A stretch of DNA of 64,000 nt from Providencia rettgeri (GCA_900455085.1 UGTZ01000001.1:1146501-1210500); one strand, 5' to 3'. Positions 26,833 through 37,199 are shown, numbered from the stretch's first letter. Notes: generated from the sequence alone by a model not told the origin. Numbers and translations: made by a program.

Positions 26833-27297
26833 TATTCATTAAACAAAATAAGCGGCTAATCATAGCTCACAGAAGTTTCTTTGAGAATGGTTAAACGAAT
26901 AAAAGTCACCTCTAATTATAAACGTTACCAATAAAATTTACGTAAAATAATAGCCAGAAAAGCGTTCTCGCTATAGGCGGATACGATTAGAAGCCTTATT
27001 TTAAGCGATTTTTTGTTGTCAGTTAATTATTTAAGCTCAAACTGTAGAGCAAAAAAATAACATAATCTATTTGCGTAAAAAATTATGTGAAAGTAAATAT
27101 TTATCTTATTTAAAGGTGAGTGAGAGGCGATCGTGGCCATCAACTGGCAGAAAATAGGGAGTAGGATGGGGTTGACTTGATGGTTAATGTAAATCAAAAG
27201 TCAGGAGCGGAACATGTCAGGAGTGGAACATAATAGCATGAAGCGTTTCCCTTGTAACGGCGCAGTAATATGCGCCGTTCAGGACTCCATATAGACA
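26833..27297. other. Gene-free gap between dksA and pcnB
   Basis: No coding frame is convincing in this 465-base stretch. In E. coli gluQ (glutamyl-Q tRNA(Asp) synthetase) lies here, and I see no remnant of it. A 9-bp hairpin AACGGCGCA / TGCGCCGTT at 27256-27279 follows dksA and may mark its transcript end, although no T run follows. A 16-base near-direct repeat (GTCAGGAGNGGAACAT) occurs near 27200-27235. Confidence 0.5.
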
Positions 27298-27753
27298 CTA
27301 GCCTGCCATTTGCTTTTCGCGAATTTCTGCTAATGTTTTACAGTCGATACATAAATCAGCGGTAGGACGGGCTTCCAAACGACGGATACCAATTTCTACA
27401 CCACATGATTCACAATAGCCAAAGTCGTCATCTTCAACTTTTTTCAGCGTTTTTTCGATTTTCTTAATCAGTTTACGTTCACGGTCCCGGTTACGTAATT
27501 CAAGGCTGAATTCTTCTTCCTGAGCGGCTCTATCAACGGGGTCTGGAAAGTTAGCTGCCTCATCTTGCATATGAGTAACAGTCCGGTCCACTTCATCTCT
27601 GAGTTGATTGCGCCATGCTTCGAGAATGAGCTTAAAATGCGCCAACTGGGCCTCGTTCATGTACTCTTCGCCAGCTTTTTCATGATAGGGTTCAACCCCA
27701 GCAATGGCGAGAATGCTTAAGGACGATGTCTTACGTTTTTGCCCTTCTTGCAT
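27298..27753 (-). CDS. dksA: RNA polymerase-binding factor DksA
   Basis: A 151-residue secondary-channel regulator that works with ppGpp to reset rRNA and amino-acid promoters. The protein is almost identical to E. coli DksA: a coiled-coil with the DPVDRAAQEEEF tip (catalytic aspartates), and a four-cysteine zinc finger (CESC...CIDC) near the C-terminus. The start at 27753 (MQEGQKRKTS) matches E. coli; six more upstream codons are open but not conserved. relA in the same window makes its partner ppGpp. Confidence 0.97.
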   Translation of the reverse strand: MQEGQKRKTSSLSILAIAGVEPYHEKAGEEYMNEAQLAHFKLILEAWRNQLRDEVDRTVTHMQDEAANFPDPVDRAAQEEEFSLELRNRDRERKLIKKIEKTLKKVEDDDFGYCESCGVEIGIRRLEARPTADLCIDCKTLAEIREKQMAG

Positions 27754-27948
27754 AATGCTTCTCCTACACACGCAAATTTTACAAAAACCCCAAGGGGGAA
27801 AAATTAAGGTCGCTATAAATAGCAGAAGACTGCTCTCTTGGCAATCGTTCCTGCAATGAGTTTTGTAATGCTGTGAGGGCGAGCGTGTTTATTCCCTTTT
27901 TAGCGCCCAGAACTCTGCGGCCTCGTATAAAAATCGGTTAAAAAAACT

Positions 27949-28660
27949 TTATTTAATAGAGTTAAAGTGAATCTGCTTACTTAACACCATTTGTTGAACA
28001 GTTATATCAGCTTGATAACAAAGCACTTCAACACCACTTTGTCTCGCTACCTCTAATAATTGCGCATATTGCTTATCAATATGAGCCGCTGCTGATGCTA
28101 CGTGAATACCTGTGTGCAAAGCAACAAACAATAGTATGGCTCTTTTTCCTTCTTTCGCAATATGCATGAGCTCTCTTAAATGCTTTTGGCCTCTAAGTGT
28201 CACTGCATCAGGAAAGAATCCTTGATTATTTTCGAGTAAAGTTACTGATTTTACTTCGATAAAGCAATCTGGCAATCCATTTTGCGTTAGAAAAAAAATC
28301 GATTCGACTATTTTCTGTGCCATATTTAACTTCAGGTTTTATTACACTATATTCAGATAATTCTGGAATGTGTTTTTCGGTTAATGCTTGTGCAACTAAT
28401 TGGTTCGCACGAAGGGTATTAATGCAAATAAAATGGCCGTCTGCGGTTTGGGTTAACTCCCAACTATACGGGTATTTGCGTTTTGTATTATTGGAAGTCG
28501 AATACCAAATGGTATCACCAGGGGTAGCACAACCTGTCATAGCGCCTGTATTTGCACAGTGAATGGTAATTTCTTCACCGCTCGGTAAAGTGACATCAGC
28601 CAAAAAGCGCTTGTAACGCTTAATTAAAGTAGCTGGTTGTAAGGCGGGTTCAAATTCCAT
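27949..28660 (-). pseudogene. sfsA: SfsA nuclease-like protein, frameshifted
   Basis: SfsA was described as a sugar-fermentation stimulation protein and has a nuclease-like fold. The start at 28660 (MEFEPALQPATLIKRY) has GGAG upstream. The first frame carries HCANTGAMTGCATPG and KYGTENSRIDFF. The second frame carries CFIEVKSVTLLENNQGFFP (nuclease motif ExK) and RGQKHLRELM, and ends at 27949. They join if one base is removed from the eight-A run at 28291-28298 (T8 in the gene), giving RIDFFLTQNGLPDCFIEVKS. The full protein would be about 236 residues, as in E. coli (234). The homopolymer position makes a sequence error likely. Confidence 0.88.
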
Positions 28661-28761
28661 GGGGGTCTCCGCTATCGTTGTCGGTAATATGCTTACTGGC
28701 AAAAGAGGCTAATGCTACAATGTCTAACAGTAAAAGTTAAATACATGGAGTGATAACCCCA

Positions 28762-31222
28762 GTGTTACCGATATTTGAAGTTTGTGAGGACATACTTACC
28801 GCATTAACCTCTTCTCCTCAAGTTTTGCTTCATGCACCGACAGGTGCTGGTAAATCAACAGTTTTACCGTTAGAAATATTAAAGAGTGGGGTTATTAACG
28901 GGCGGGTTATCATGTTAGAGCCTCGTCGTTTAGCGGCACGCTCAGTAGCTGCTCGCCTCGCACAGCAACTCGGTGAAGATATCGGTCATACCATCGGTTT
29001 ACGCATGCGCTCTGAAACTAAAGTTAGCCGCCACACGCGTCTTGAAGTGGTTACCGAAGGCGTACTCACTCGCTTACTGCAAAATGATCCCAAGCTTGAA
29101 GGGGTTGGTTTAGTCATTTTAGATGAGTTCCATGAGCGAAATTTACAGGCAGACCTTGGTCTCGCTTTGCTAATTGATTCACAGCAAGCCTTACGTGAAG
29201 ATTTACGTATTCTATTGATGTCTGCGACATTGGATAATCAAGGGCTGTCTCAGCTGTTTCCTGATGCTCCGGTTATCACGTCACAAGGGCGTACATTCCC
29301 CGTAATACGTGAATATCATCCAATTAACCCAAATAAACTCTTTCATAAAGAAGTCGCATTGGCGGCTTGGCAGTTATTGCAGCAAGAACATGGGTCTTTA
29401 TTATTATTTCTTCCAGGTATGGGGGAAATAGAGAAAGTAAGAGCAGAGCTCGCTTTGATGGTTAGTGAGGACATACTTTTATGTCCTTTATACGGTGCAT
29501 TATCCCTACAAGCCCAGCAACAGGCGATTCAGCTAGCACCAGAAGGAGTGCGAAAGGTCGTATTAGCCACCAATATTGCGGAAACTAGCTTGACGATTGA
29601 AGGGATCCGCCTTGTGATAGACAGTGGTTTTGAACGCGTGGGGCAATTCAATCCACGAACAGGACTAACAAAACTAGTTAAACAGCGAATTAGCCAAGCG
29701 TCGATGGCACAACGTGCAGGCCGCGCAGGCCGTTTGGAAGAAGGTGTTTGCTGGCATTTATTCAGTGAAGAGCAGGCTGAGCGTGCGGCACAATTTAGCG
29801 AGGCCGAAATTGCGCAAAGTGACTTGAGCAGCTTATGGTTATCTTTATTACAATGGGGTTGTCACGATGCCGCACAGCTAAACTGGCTGACTTTACCCCC
29901 GAAACCGGCAATATCCTCGGCAAAAAATTTACTTGGCAAACTAGGTGCTATTGATGCCGCAGGTAAGTTAACGCCTTTTGGGCAGCAGATGGCGGCGTTA
30001 GGCAGTTCAGTACGAACAGCGGCCATGCTATGTAAAGCACAACAAAGTAAAAATCAGCATGTTATTCAATTAGCTGCACTACTGGTGGCGATTATCGAGG
30101 AGCCTCCTCGGCAACAAGATGCGGATCTTCGTTATTACATAGAAAGGCCAACAGAGGGATGGTGTAAGAGAGCATCAGTGCTTTGTGAACAAAGAGTATC
30201 GAGTACCATTGGTAAGCAAGATGCACTCATTAGTGAGTGGTTACCAACGTTGTTGGCTACGGGCTTTCCCGACCGCATTGCGAAATCTCGAGATAACCAA
30301 CAACGCTATCAATTAGCGAGTGGTTTAGGAGCGATGCTGAACGAATCTGAAAGATTAATTGGTTCTCCATGGCTAATTGTGATGTCCTTATGGCAACCCG
30401 AAAATATGGCGGATGCGCGTATTTCCTTGGCTTATCCTGTCGAGATTGACAGACTACAAGTAGATTGCCCATCGCTGTTTAATAAACAAGAAACGGTCGA
30501 ATGGGATGATCAAAAAGGGACATTACTAGCTTGGAAACGCTTGCAATGCGGTCAATTAGTGGTGAAATCAGAGCGTTTAAGCAACCCTGATAACACTGAG
30601 ATTCGCCAAGCGCTAGTATATTGGTTGAAGCAAAATGGCTTGCAGCAATTAAACTGGCAGGAAAATGCTCTACAACTGTGTATCCGCTGCACGTTAGCTA
30701 AGCAGTATTTTCCTGATATTAATTTGCCTGATTTTGATGAAGCGGCACTATTGGATTCACTGGATGAATGGCTAGAACCTTATCTTGATGGCATAACAAA
30801 TAAGCAAAAATTACAGCAGATTGATTTAGCCTCTTTATTGGTTAATCGATTAGATTGGCAGCAGCAACAGTGGTTAGAACGCATGTTTCCGGTAACCTAT
30901 CGAGCGCCATCTTCACATGATGTAAGCATTCACTACGCATTAGATAAGCCACCAGTCATAGCGATTCGTATGCAAGAAATGTACGGGGAAAAAGCGAATC
31001 CGACTGTTGCACAAGGAAAAATAACCGTAACAGTATCTCTGTTGTCTCCTGCCATGCGGCCGTTACAGATCACGCAAGACCTTGGTGCATTTTTGGCAAG
31101 GCAGCTATAAAGAGATACAAAAAGAGATGAAAGGGCGCTATCCAAAACATTTATGGCCAGATGACCCTGTAAATACTGCGCCAACGAGACAAACAAAAAA
31201 AGCGATGATGGGTGCGAAATAA
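28762..31222 (+). pseudogene. hrpB: ATP-dependent helicase HrpB, frameshift near 3' end
   Basis: A DEAH-type RNA helicase of unknown cellular target. Motifs in order: Walker A TGAGKST near residue 28, EPRRLAARS, DEFHER (motif II), SATLD (III), ATNIAETSLTI, and QRAGRAGR (VI), then the HrpB-specific C-terminal region. The open frame stops at 31110. Removing one T from the run at 31090-31094 restores FWQGSYKEIQKEMKGRYPKH and LWPDDPVNTAPTR, the usual HrpB end, to a TAA at 31220-31222. GTG 28762 fits the GGAG at 28747 better than GTG 28750. The helicase core is intact even if the shift is real. Confidence 0.88.
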
Positions 31223-31403
31223 TCTATTTTTATGCTCTAATAGCGGGTTTCCTCATTGGCTCTATCAATGAGCCGACTGAGTAAGGAAATGTAATTAAGA
31301 GCTTTCTTTGGTGAAATCTCTGGGGTTCTAGGCCAAAATTAACCACTAAACTGACATTACTAGTGCGTTATTAAGTTATTTTGTAATGTGATATGGAGTG
31401 ACC

Positions 31404-33929
31404 ATGTCAGGTAAAGATTTTGAACCAATCGGCAGACGTAACAAAAAAACTGCTGGGAAAAAACAGTCTTCATCCCGCCGCCGCCGTAGAGACCGCGATG
31501 ACTATGACGATGAAGATTTATTCGAAGATGATGATATTGACGAACAATATCTCGATGATGAAGATGAAGAAGAGCAAATGGCTAAAAAAGGCTCAAAAAA
31601 TAACAAACCTCGAAAGGTAAAAAGTAAATGGCGTTGGTTTTGGCTGCTAGTCAAACTGATGATCGTGTTTGCTGTTTTACTTGCGGCATATGGTTTTTAT
31701 TTAAATCAACAAATTAAAGAACGCCTTGATGGTAAGGTTTGGGATTTACCCGCCGCAGTATACGGCCGAATGGTCAACCTTGAGCCGGGGATGGATTACA
31801 GCCAGGCAGAAATGGTTCGCCTACTTGAAGGTATGCAATACCGTAAGGTGAGTAAGATAACGACATCGGGCGAATTTGTGGTGCGTGGTAATAGCATCGA
31901 AATCTTACGTAGGCCGTTTAATTTCCCTGATCAAAAAGAAGGGCAAATCCTTGCGCGCATGGTGTTTGAAAATAACGCGTTGAGCAAGATTGAAAACATG
32001 GAAAACGGTCGCTCATTTGGCTTTTTCCGTTTAGACCCGAAACTGATCACGATGATGCAGTCGGCGAATAATGAGCAACGGTTAGTTTTACCCTTATCTG
32101 ATTTTCCTGAATCTCTAGTTAAAATCTTATTAGAAACCGAAGATCGCAACTTTTATGAGCACGATGGCGTCAGTTTATACTCTATTGGCCGTGCTGTTGT
32201 TGCTAACTTAAGTGCAGGGCGCTCCGTTCAAGGGGGAAGTACTTTAACCCAACAGTTAGTCAAAAATCTGTTTTTGACCAATGAACGGACATTAAAGCGT
32301 AAAGCCAATGAAGCCTATATGGCGGTTTTGCTGGACTATAATTACAGCAAAGAGCGCATTTTAGAACTGTATTTAAACGAAGTCTTTTTAGGCCAAAACG
32401 GTAATGACGAAATTCGTGGTTTCCCGTTAGCGAGCCTGTATTATTTCGGTAGACCAATCAATGAGTTAAGCTTTGACCAACAGGCTTTATTAGTGGGAAT
32501 GGTGCAAGGGGCATCAACGTATAACCCTTGGACTAAGCCACAAAATGCGATTAAACGCCGAAATATCGTGCTGAAAATCTTGGAAACGCGTGGTGTAATT
32601 GACCAAGAAATGTATCAAGTGCTAAGCGCAAGGCCTCTCGGTGTGAAAAACAAAGAAGGGCTGGTGGCTTCTCAACCTGCCTTTATGCAAATGGTTCGTT
32701 TAGAACTCAATGAAAAATTGGGCGATAAAGTTAAAGAACTCTCTGGTGCGAAAATTTTTACAACTTTAGACCCAGTGGCTCAAACTGCGGCTGAAAATGC
32801 AGTTGAGAACGGTGTCGCTGATTTACGTAAATCTCGTAAATTAGATGATATTGAAGGTGCAATGGTAGTTGTTGATCGCATTAATGGGGAAGTGCGCGCG
32901 ATGGTTGGCGGTTCTCAACCACAGTTTTCAGGGTTTAACCGTGCGTTAAATGCACGGCGTAGTATTGGTTCTCTGGCAAAACCTCCGGTATACCTCGCTG
33001 CACTAAGTGAACCAGATCGTTTTCGTTTAAATACGTGGTTAAAAGATGAGCCACTAACAGTAAAAGTCGGGAATCAAAATTGGAGCCCAAGAAACTACAG
33101 CCGTAACTTCAACGGTCGTATGATGTTAGTTGATGCATTGGCAAAATCACAAAATATTCCAACGGTAAACTTAGGGCTAGAGGTCGGTTTAGACCAAGTG
33201 TTTAACACTTTTGTACGCTTAGGAGCTCCCGCAGCGGCGATGGAAAAAGTGCCCTCGATGTTCTTAGGGGCTGTTAACCTAACACCGGCAGAAGTCGCAC
33301 AAGTTTTTCAAACTATTGGTGGTAACGGTAATCGTGCGAAATTATCGGCATTGCGTTCTGTTATTGATGGAGATGGCAATGAAATTTACCAAAGCTATCC
33401 ATCTGCAGAGCGAGCAGTACCTTCCCAAGCAGCATACCTCACATTGTATGGTATGCAGCAAGTGGTTAAACAAGGTACGGGGCGAGTGTTGTTGACCAAA
33501 TATGCCAAGTATAATTTAGCGGGTAAAACAGGAACAACGAATGACTTGCGTGATAGCTGGTATGCAGGAATTGATGGTAAAGAGGTCGCAATTGTGTGGG
33601 TTGGTCGTGACAATAATGGCCCAACACAGTTATCAGGAGCAACAGGGGCACTAAAAGTGTACCAACGTTACTTAGATAACCAAGCGCCATTGGCACTCAT
33701 CAACCGTGCGCCAGAGGGCATTGTTGAGATGCAAGTCACAGCTGATGGCCAATTAAGTTGCTCAAACTTCGGCGGCGGTAGAATGTTGCCGATTTGGACG
33801 GATAACCCAGAAGGGTTATGCCAAGCGTCTGAAAACGAAGCGCCAATTTGGGATCTCAATGGTAATAATGGCGAGCAGCAAGATGATGCACCGGATTGGG
33901 TTAAGGATATGTTTGGCAATAATCCCTAA
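31404..33929 (+). CDS. mrcB: Bifunctional penicillin-binding protein 1b
   Basis: An 841-residue class A PBP that polymerises and cross-links peptidoglycan. Layout: a cytoplasmic Arg/Asp/Glu-rich tail, one transmembrane helix at about residues 75-97, a UB2H-like region (LEPGMDYSQAEMVRLLEGM), a glycosyltransferase domain with EDRNFYEHDG (catalytic Glu near 246) and QGGSTLTQQLVKN, then a transpeptidase with S523 in SLAK, an SQN triad and GKTGTTND. The start at 31404 follows GGAG. The length is close to E. coli PBP1b (844). Its activator LpoB is not in the window. Its TAA stop coincides with the start of an ERIC-like element. Confidence 0.96.
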   Translation: MSGKDFEPIGRRNKKTAGKKQSSSRRRRRDRDDYDDEDLFEDDDIDEQYLDDEDEEEQMAKKGSKNNKPRKVKSKWRWFWLLVKLMIVFAVLLAAYGFYLNQQIKERLDGKVWDLPAAVYGRMVNLEPGMDYSQAEMVRLLEGMQYRKVSKITTSGEFVVRGNSIEILRRPFNFPDQKEGQILARMVFENNALSKIENMENGRSFGFFRLDPKLITMMQSANNEQRLVLPLSDFPESLVKILLETEDRNFYEHDGVSLYSIGRAVVANLSAGRSVQGGSTLTQQLVKNLFLTNERTLKRKANEAYMAVLLDYNYSKERILELYLNEVFLGQNGNDEIRGFPLASLYYFGRPINELSFDQQALLVGMVQGASTYNPWTKPQNAIKRRNIVLKILETRGVIDQEMYQVLSARPLGVKNKEGLVASQPAFMQMVRLELNEKLGDKVKELSGAKIFTTLDPVAQTAAENAVENGVADLRKSRKLDDIEGAMVVVDRINGEVRAMVGGSQPQFSGFNRALNARRSIGSLAKPPVYLAALSEPDRFRLNTWLKDEPLTVKVGNQNWSPRNYSRNFNGRMMLVDALAKSQNIPTVNLGLEVGLDQVFNTFVRLGAPAAAMEKVPSMFLGAVNLTPAEVAQVFQTIGGNGNRAKLSALRSVIDGDGNEIYQSYPSAERAVPSQAAYLTLYGMQQVVKQGTGRVLLTKYAKYNLAGKTGTTNDLRDSWYAGIDGKEVAIVWVGRDNNGPTQLSGATGALKVYQRYLDNQAPLALINRAPEGIVEMQVTADGQLSCSNFGGGRMLPIWTDNPEGLCQASENEAPIWDLNGNNGEQQDDAPDWVKDMFGNNP

Positions 33930-34058
33930 ATTCTCGTCATACTTCAACCTGTAGCGTTGTTGGTTGCACTCACTAGACCTAGTCACATACTATTGTATGC
34001 TCCTAGGCTCTAGCTCGCTGACCGCCTAGCTACAGGCTGAATTATTTAGAGAATTAAT
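33927..34058. repeat. ERIC-like element after mrcB
   Basis: Outer ends TAAATTCTC / GAGAATTAA and inner arms TTCAACCTGTAGC / GCTACAGGCTGAA around the common core. The first three bases are the mrcB stop codon. Confidence 0.85.
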
Positions 34059-34174
34059 GAGCTAGAAAATTGTGGTGTAAGGCTGCAACTGGTGGCTATC
34101 CAATCTTTCGCTACCGATGTAAAAGAATAGAGGTGAAAGTAGGTAACATTTCACCTCCGTAATTTCAATGTGAA

Positions 34175-35464
34175 TTAATTCGCTTTAATTTTCGCAAGTG
34201 CTGTTTCAGCCGCTTTGATAGTTTTCTCAATATCTTCATCGCTATGAGCAATAGACATAAAGCCCGCTTCAAATGCAGAAGGTGCGAGGTAAATGCCTTG
34301 CTCTAACATGTAGTGGAAGAATTTCTTAAAGCGTTCAACGTCGCACTTCATCACATCTTGGTAGCAAGTCACTGTTGGTGCGTCGGTGAAGAAAATACCA
34401 AACATACCACCGACGTGATTGATAACCATCGGGATACCTTGCTCTTGGGAAACACGTTTTAAACCACGAGCTAACTTTTCTGTTAATTCATTTAAACGTG
34501 AGTGCACACCCGGTTGAGAGACTTCTTTTAAACAAGCAAGACCAGCAGCCATCGCGACAGGATTACCAGATAAGGTTCCCGCTTGGTAAACAGGCCCAAT
34601 TGGGGCTAGTTTTTCCATAATTTCAAGGCGGCCACCAAAGGCACCTACAGGCATACCACCACCGATGATTTTACCTAAACAGGTTAAATCAGGTTGAACA
34701 TCATAGTAATCTTGTGCTCCACCTAATGCGACGCGAAAGCCAGTCATGACTTCATCAATGATGAGTACGGCATTGAATTCATCACATAATGCACGTAAAC
34801 CCGGTAAGAACTCAGCCGTTGGTGGTACGCAATTCATATTTCCAGCAACAGGTTCAACAATCACACAGGCAATGTCTTCTGGATAATTTTCAAATGCTTG
34901 GCGGACTGAAGCTAGGTCATTATAGGTACAAGTTAATGTGTGTTTTACAAAATCTTCGGGGACGCCTGGAGAGTTTGGTTCACCCATCGTAAGCGCCCCA
35001 GAACCAGCTTTGACTAATAAACAGTCTGCATGGCCATGATAACAGCCTTCAAATTTGATGATTTTGTCGCGGCCTGTGTAACCTCGAGCCAGACGAATTG
35101 CACTCATGGTCGCTTCAGTACCTGAATTCACCATGCGTACCATATCCATAGAGGGGACTAACTCACAAACTAATTCAGCCATTTCAACTTCGGCGGCAGT
35201 CGGTGCACCAAAACTTAACCCTTTATGGACAGCTTTGATCACGGCATCACGGATCTCAGGATGGTTATGGCCTAATACCATCGGTCCCCATGAGCCAACG
35301 TAATCCACATAGGCTTTACCATCAACGTCATAAATATAAGCGCCATCCGCTTTTTCAATAAATAATGGGGTTCCACCAACACCATTAAAAGCACGAACAG
35401 GGGAGTTTACACCACCAGGGATTTGTTCTTTTGCTTGTGCGTAAAGTTTTTCAGATTGTGACAT
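34175..35464 (-). CDS. hemL: Glutamate-1-semialdehyde 2,1-aminomutase
   Basis: A 429-residue PLP enzyme converting glutamate-1-semialdehyde to 5-aminolevulinate in the C5 haem pathway. It has the IPGGVNSPVRAF N-terminal signature, SGTEATMSAIRLARG, the IIDEVMTGFR PLP-binding aspartate block and the GKIIGGGMPVGAFGG loop with the Schiff-base lysine. The start at 35464 (MSQSEKLYAQ) matches E. coli and follows GGAG by seven bases; the longer frame adds 20 hydrophobic residues not seen in the family. The fhuACDB and clcA genes flanking it in E. coli are absent. Confidence 0.96.
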   Translation of the reverse strand: MSQSEKLYAQAKEQIPGGVNSPVRAFNGVGGTPLFIEKADGAYIYDVDGKAYVDYVGSWGPMVLGHNHPEIRDAVIKAVHKGLSFGAPTAAEVEMAELVCELVPSMDMVRMVNSGTEATMSAIRLARGYTGRDKIIKFEGCYHGHADCLLVKAGSGALTMGEPNSPGVPEDFVKHTLTCTYNDLASVRQAFENYPEDIACVIVEPVAGNMNCVPPTAEFLPGLRALCDEFNAVLIIDEVMTGFRVALGGAQDYYDVQPDLTCLGKIIGGGMPVGAFGGRLEIMEKLAPIGPVYQAGTLSGNPVAMAAGLACLKEVSQPGVHSRLNELTEKLARGLKRVSQEQGIPMVINHVGGMFGIFFTDAPTVTCYQDVMKCDVERFKKFFHYMLEQGIYLAPSAFEAGFMSIAHSDEDIEKTIKAAETALAKIKAN

Positions 35465-35678
35465 CGCAGGGCTCCAGAAAGAGGCTAAGAAAAAAATTGC
35501 TCTCATTCTAAAGCACCACACCAATTAAACCAAATATTGATACGAAGATATGCACAATGTGTCTAATTGCTTAACAACACTTGAACCATTTAGTCAAGTG
35601 GCGGATAATTAGGTTAATTGATCTGAGTAGGTTTTAGCCTACGCATGAATTTACCGGTCACCGGTTTGGAGTAAAAAA

Positions 35679-36023
35679 ATGAGTGATGATGCAGCTCTGC
35701 CTTTGCAATTTACTGATGCGGCAGCAATTAAAGTTAAAGATCTAGTCTCTGATGAGGACAACCCAAATCTGCGTCTGCGTGTTTATATCACTGGTGGCGG
35801 ATGCAGCGGTTTCCAATATGGTTTCACATTTGATGACCAAATCAACGAAGGCGATATGACAATTGAAAAGCAAGGTGTTGCTCTTGTCGTAGACCCAATG
35901 AGTTTACAATATTTAGTCGGCGGAAGTGTTGATTATACCGAAGGTTTGGAAGGTTCGCGTTTTATTGTGACTAATCCGAATGCTAAGTCTACTTGTGGGT
36001 GTGGTTCGTCCTTTAGCGTCTAA
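35679..36023 (+). CDS. erpA: Fe-S cluster insertion protein ErpA
   Basis: A 114-residue A-type carrier that delivers Fe-S clusters to apoproteins such as IspG/IspH and respiratory enzymes. The three conserved cluster cysteines are C42 (GGGCSGFQYG), C106 and C108 (CGCGSSFSV), at the same positions as in E. coli. The gene is divergent from hemL, as in E. coli apart from the missing clcA. The TAA stop is the first triplet of an ERIC-like element. Confidence 0.97.
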   Translation: MSDDAALPLQFTDAAAIKVKDLVSDEDNPNLRLRVYITGGGCSGFQYGFTFDDQINEGDMTIEKQGVALVVDPMSLQYLVGGSVDYTEGLEGSRFIVTNPNAKSTCGCGSSFSV

Positions 36024-36149
36024 TTCTCGTCATCCTTCAACCTGTAGCTGTGTTGGCTGCATTCACTAGACCTAGTCACATACTTTTGTATGCTCCTAGG
36101 TTCTAGCTCATTTGCCGCCTTGCTACAGGCCGAATGATTTAGAGAATTA
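36021..36149. repeat. ERIC-like element after erpA
   Basis: A 129-base copy with ends TAATTCTC / GAGAATTA and arms CAACCTGTAGC / GCTACAGGC. It starts with the erpA stop codon and is closely similar to the copy after mrcB. Confidence 0.85.
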
Positions 36150-36152
36150 TTG

Positions 36153-36278
36153 AGTTCTTTTTCAACCTGTAGCTGTGTTGGCTTCATTCAGCTACTCGGG
36201 TCACGTACTTATGTATGCTCCCCGAGATACCTTCATTTGCCGCCTTGCCACAACTCGAACTATTTAGAAAATTTTCTT
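36153..36278. repeat. Second ERIC-like element before btuF
   Basis: A more diverged copy with TTCAACCTGTAG at 36161, core GTCACGTACTTATGTATGCTCC, and a right arm CCACAACTCGAACTATTTAG. Its right end runs into the heptamer repeat. Confidence 0.75.
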
Positions 36279-36343
36279 AATTCTTAATTCTTAATTCTTA
36301 ATTCTTAATTCTTAATTCTTAATTCTTAATTCTTAATTCTTAA
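36274..36343. repeat. Heptanucleotide microsatellite (TTCTTAA)10
   Basis: Ten perfect tandem copies of TTCTTAA, ending four bases from the btuF stop codon. Such a tract is prone to slippage and may vary in copy number between strains. Confidence 0.95.
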
Positions 36344-36346
36344 TTA

Positions 36347-37189
36347 TCAATTGGATAGTGAATTTAACTGCTCACACAGTTGTTCGGTCGCGTTCACAAT
36401 CCTTGGGCCTGCTCGGTGAAACCAATCTTCATTTAATCGGATTATTGGGATATTGAGCTGGGCGTGCCAAAATTCTTTCACTGCTTTTTCCTGTTCTGCT
36501 GAGCCCGTCATGATTATTACATCTGGTTTGCGAGTGAGTACCTGCTCACGACTGACTTGTGGCCATTGAACTGAGCTATTAGCAAAAATATTTTCACTCC
36601 CACAAAACTCGACGACATCATTTTGCAGCGTGTGGTTACCAGCGCTAAATAGAGGTTGAGAGCCGAGCTGAATGAACACTCTCTTAGGTTTGTTATTAGA
36701 AATTTTTGTATTTTGATAAGGCGCTAGCTTAGCGCGCATTATTCCTACATTTTGTTGTGCAAGCTCTGGGTTTGGACTGTATTGTGCCAACTCAGTGACT
36801 GAATTAATGACATCATCAATGGTTTGAGGGTCAAAATAAATAATTGGAATGCCGAGATTCGCAAGCTGATCAAGAGGGCGTTGGGGGTTGCCTCCTCGCC
36901 ATGCGAGGATTAAATCAGGTTTTAGTGCGATAATACGTTCTACATTTAATCCTTGCCAATCAGAGACTTGCTCTAGTTTTTTAGCTTGTTCTGGGTAATC
37001 GGAGTAAGCGCTGACCGCAATTAAGCTATCCCCAAGCCCTGCTGCATAAGCAAGCTCAGTATTGGCAGGTGATAAGCTAATAACGCGTTGCTTTGCCGCT
37101 CCTAGAGCAGAAAAAGCCACCAATAAAGCACATAACAAGGTAATAGAAAGAGAGAAATAATGCGTTATTCTTTTCATAACAAAATTCAT
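36347..37189 (-). CDS. btuF: Vitamin B12 periplasmic binding protein BtuF
   Basis: A 280-residue substrate-binding protein of the FecB/TroA type that carries cobalamin to the BtuCD ABC importer. A signal peptide of about 30 residues ends near SALGAAKQ. Conserved blocks are VISLSPANTELAYAAG, SAYSDYPEQAK, WRGGNPQRPLDQL and WPQVSREQVL. ATG 37177 (MKRITHYF) is an alternative start giving a more typical signal sequence. The gene follows mtnN as in E. coli, but a strong hairpin separates them. btuCD is not in the window. Confidence 0.92.
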   Translation of the reverse strand: MNFVMKRITHYFSLSITLLCALLVAFSALGAAKQRVISLSPANTELAYAAGLGDSLIAVSAYSDYPEQAKKLEQVSDWQGLNVERIIALKPDLILAWRGGNPQRPLDQLANLGIPIIYFDPQTIDDVINSVTELAQYSPNPELAQQNVGIMRAKLAPYQNTKISNNKPKRVFIQLGSQPLFSAGNHTLQNDVVEFCGSENIFANSSVQWPQVSREQVLTRKPDVIIMTGSAEQEKAVKEFWHAQLNIPIIRLNEDWFHRAGPRIVNATEQLCEQLNSLSN

Positions 37190-37199
37190 CGTGACATTA

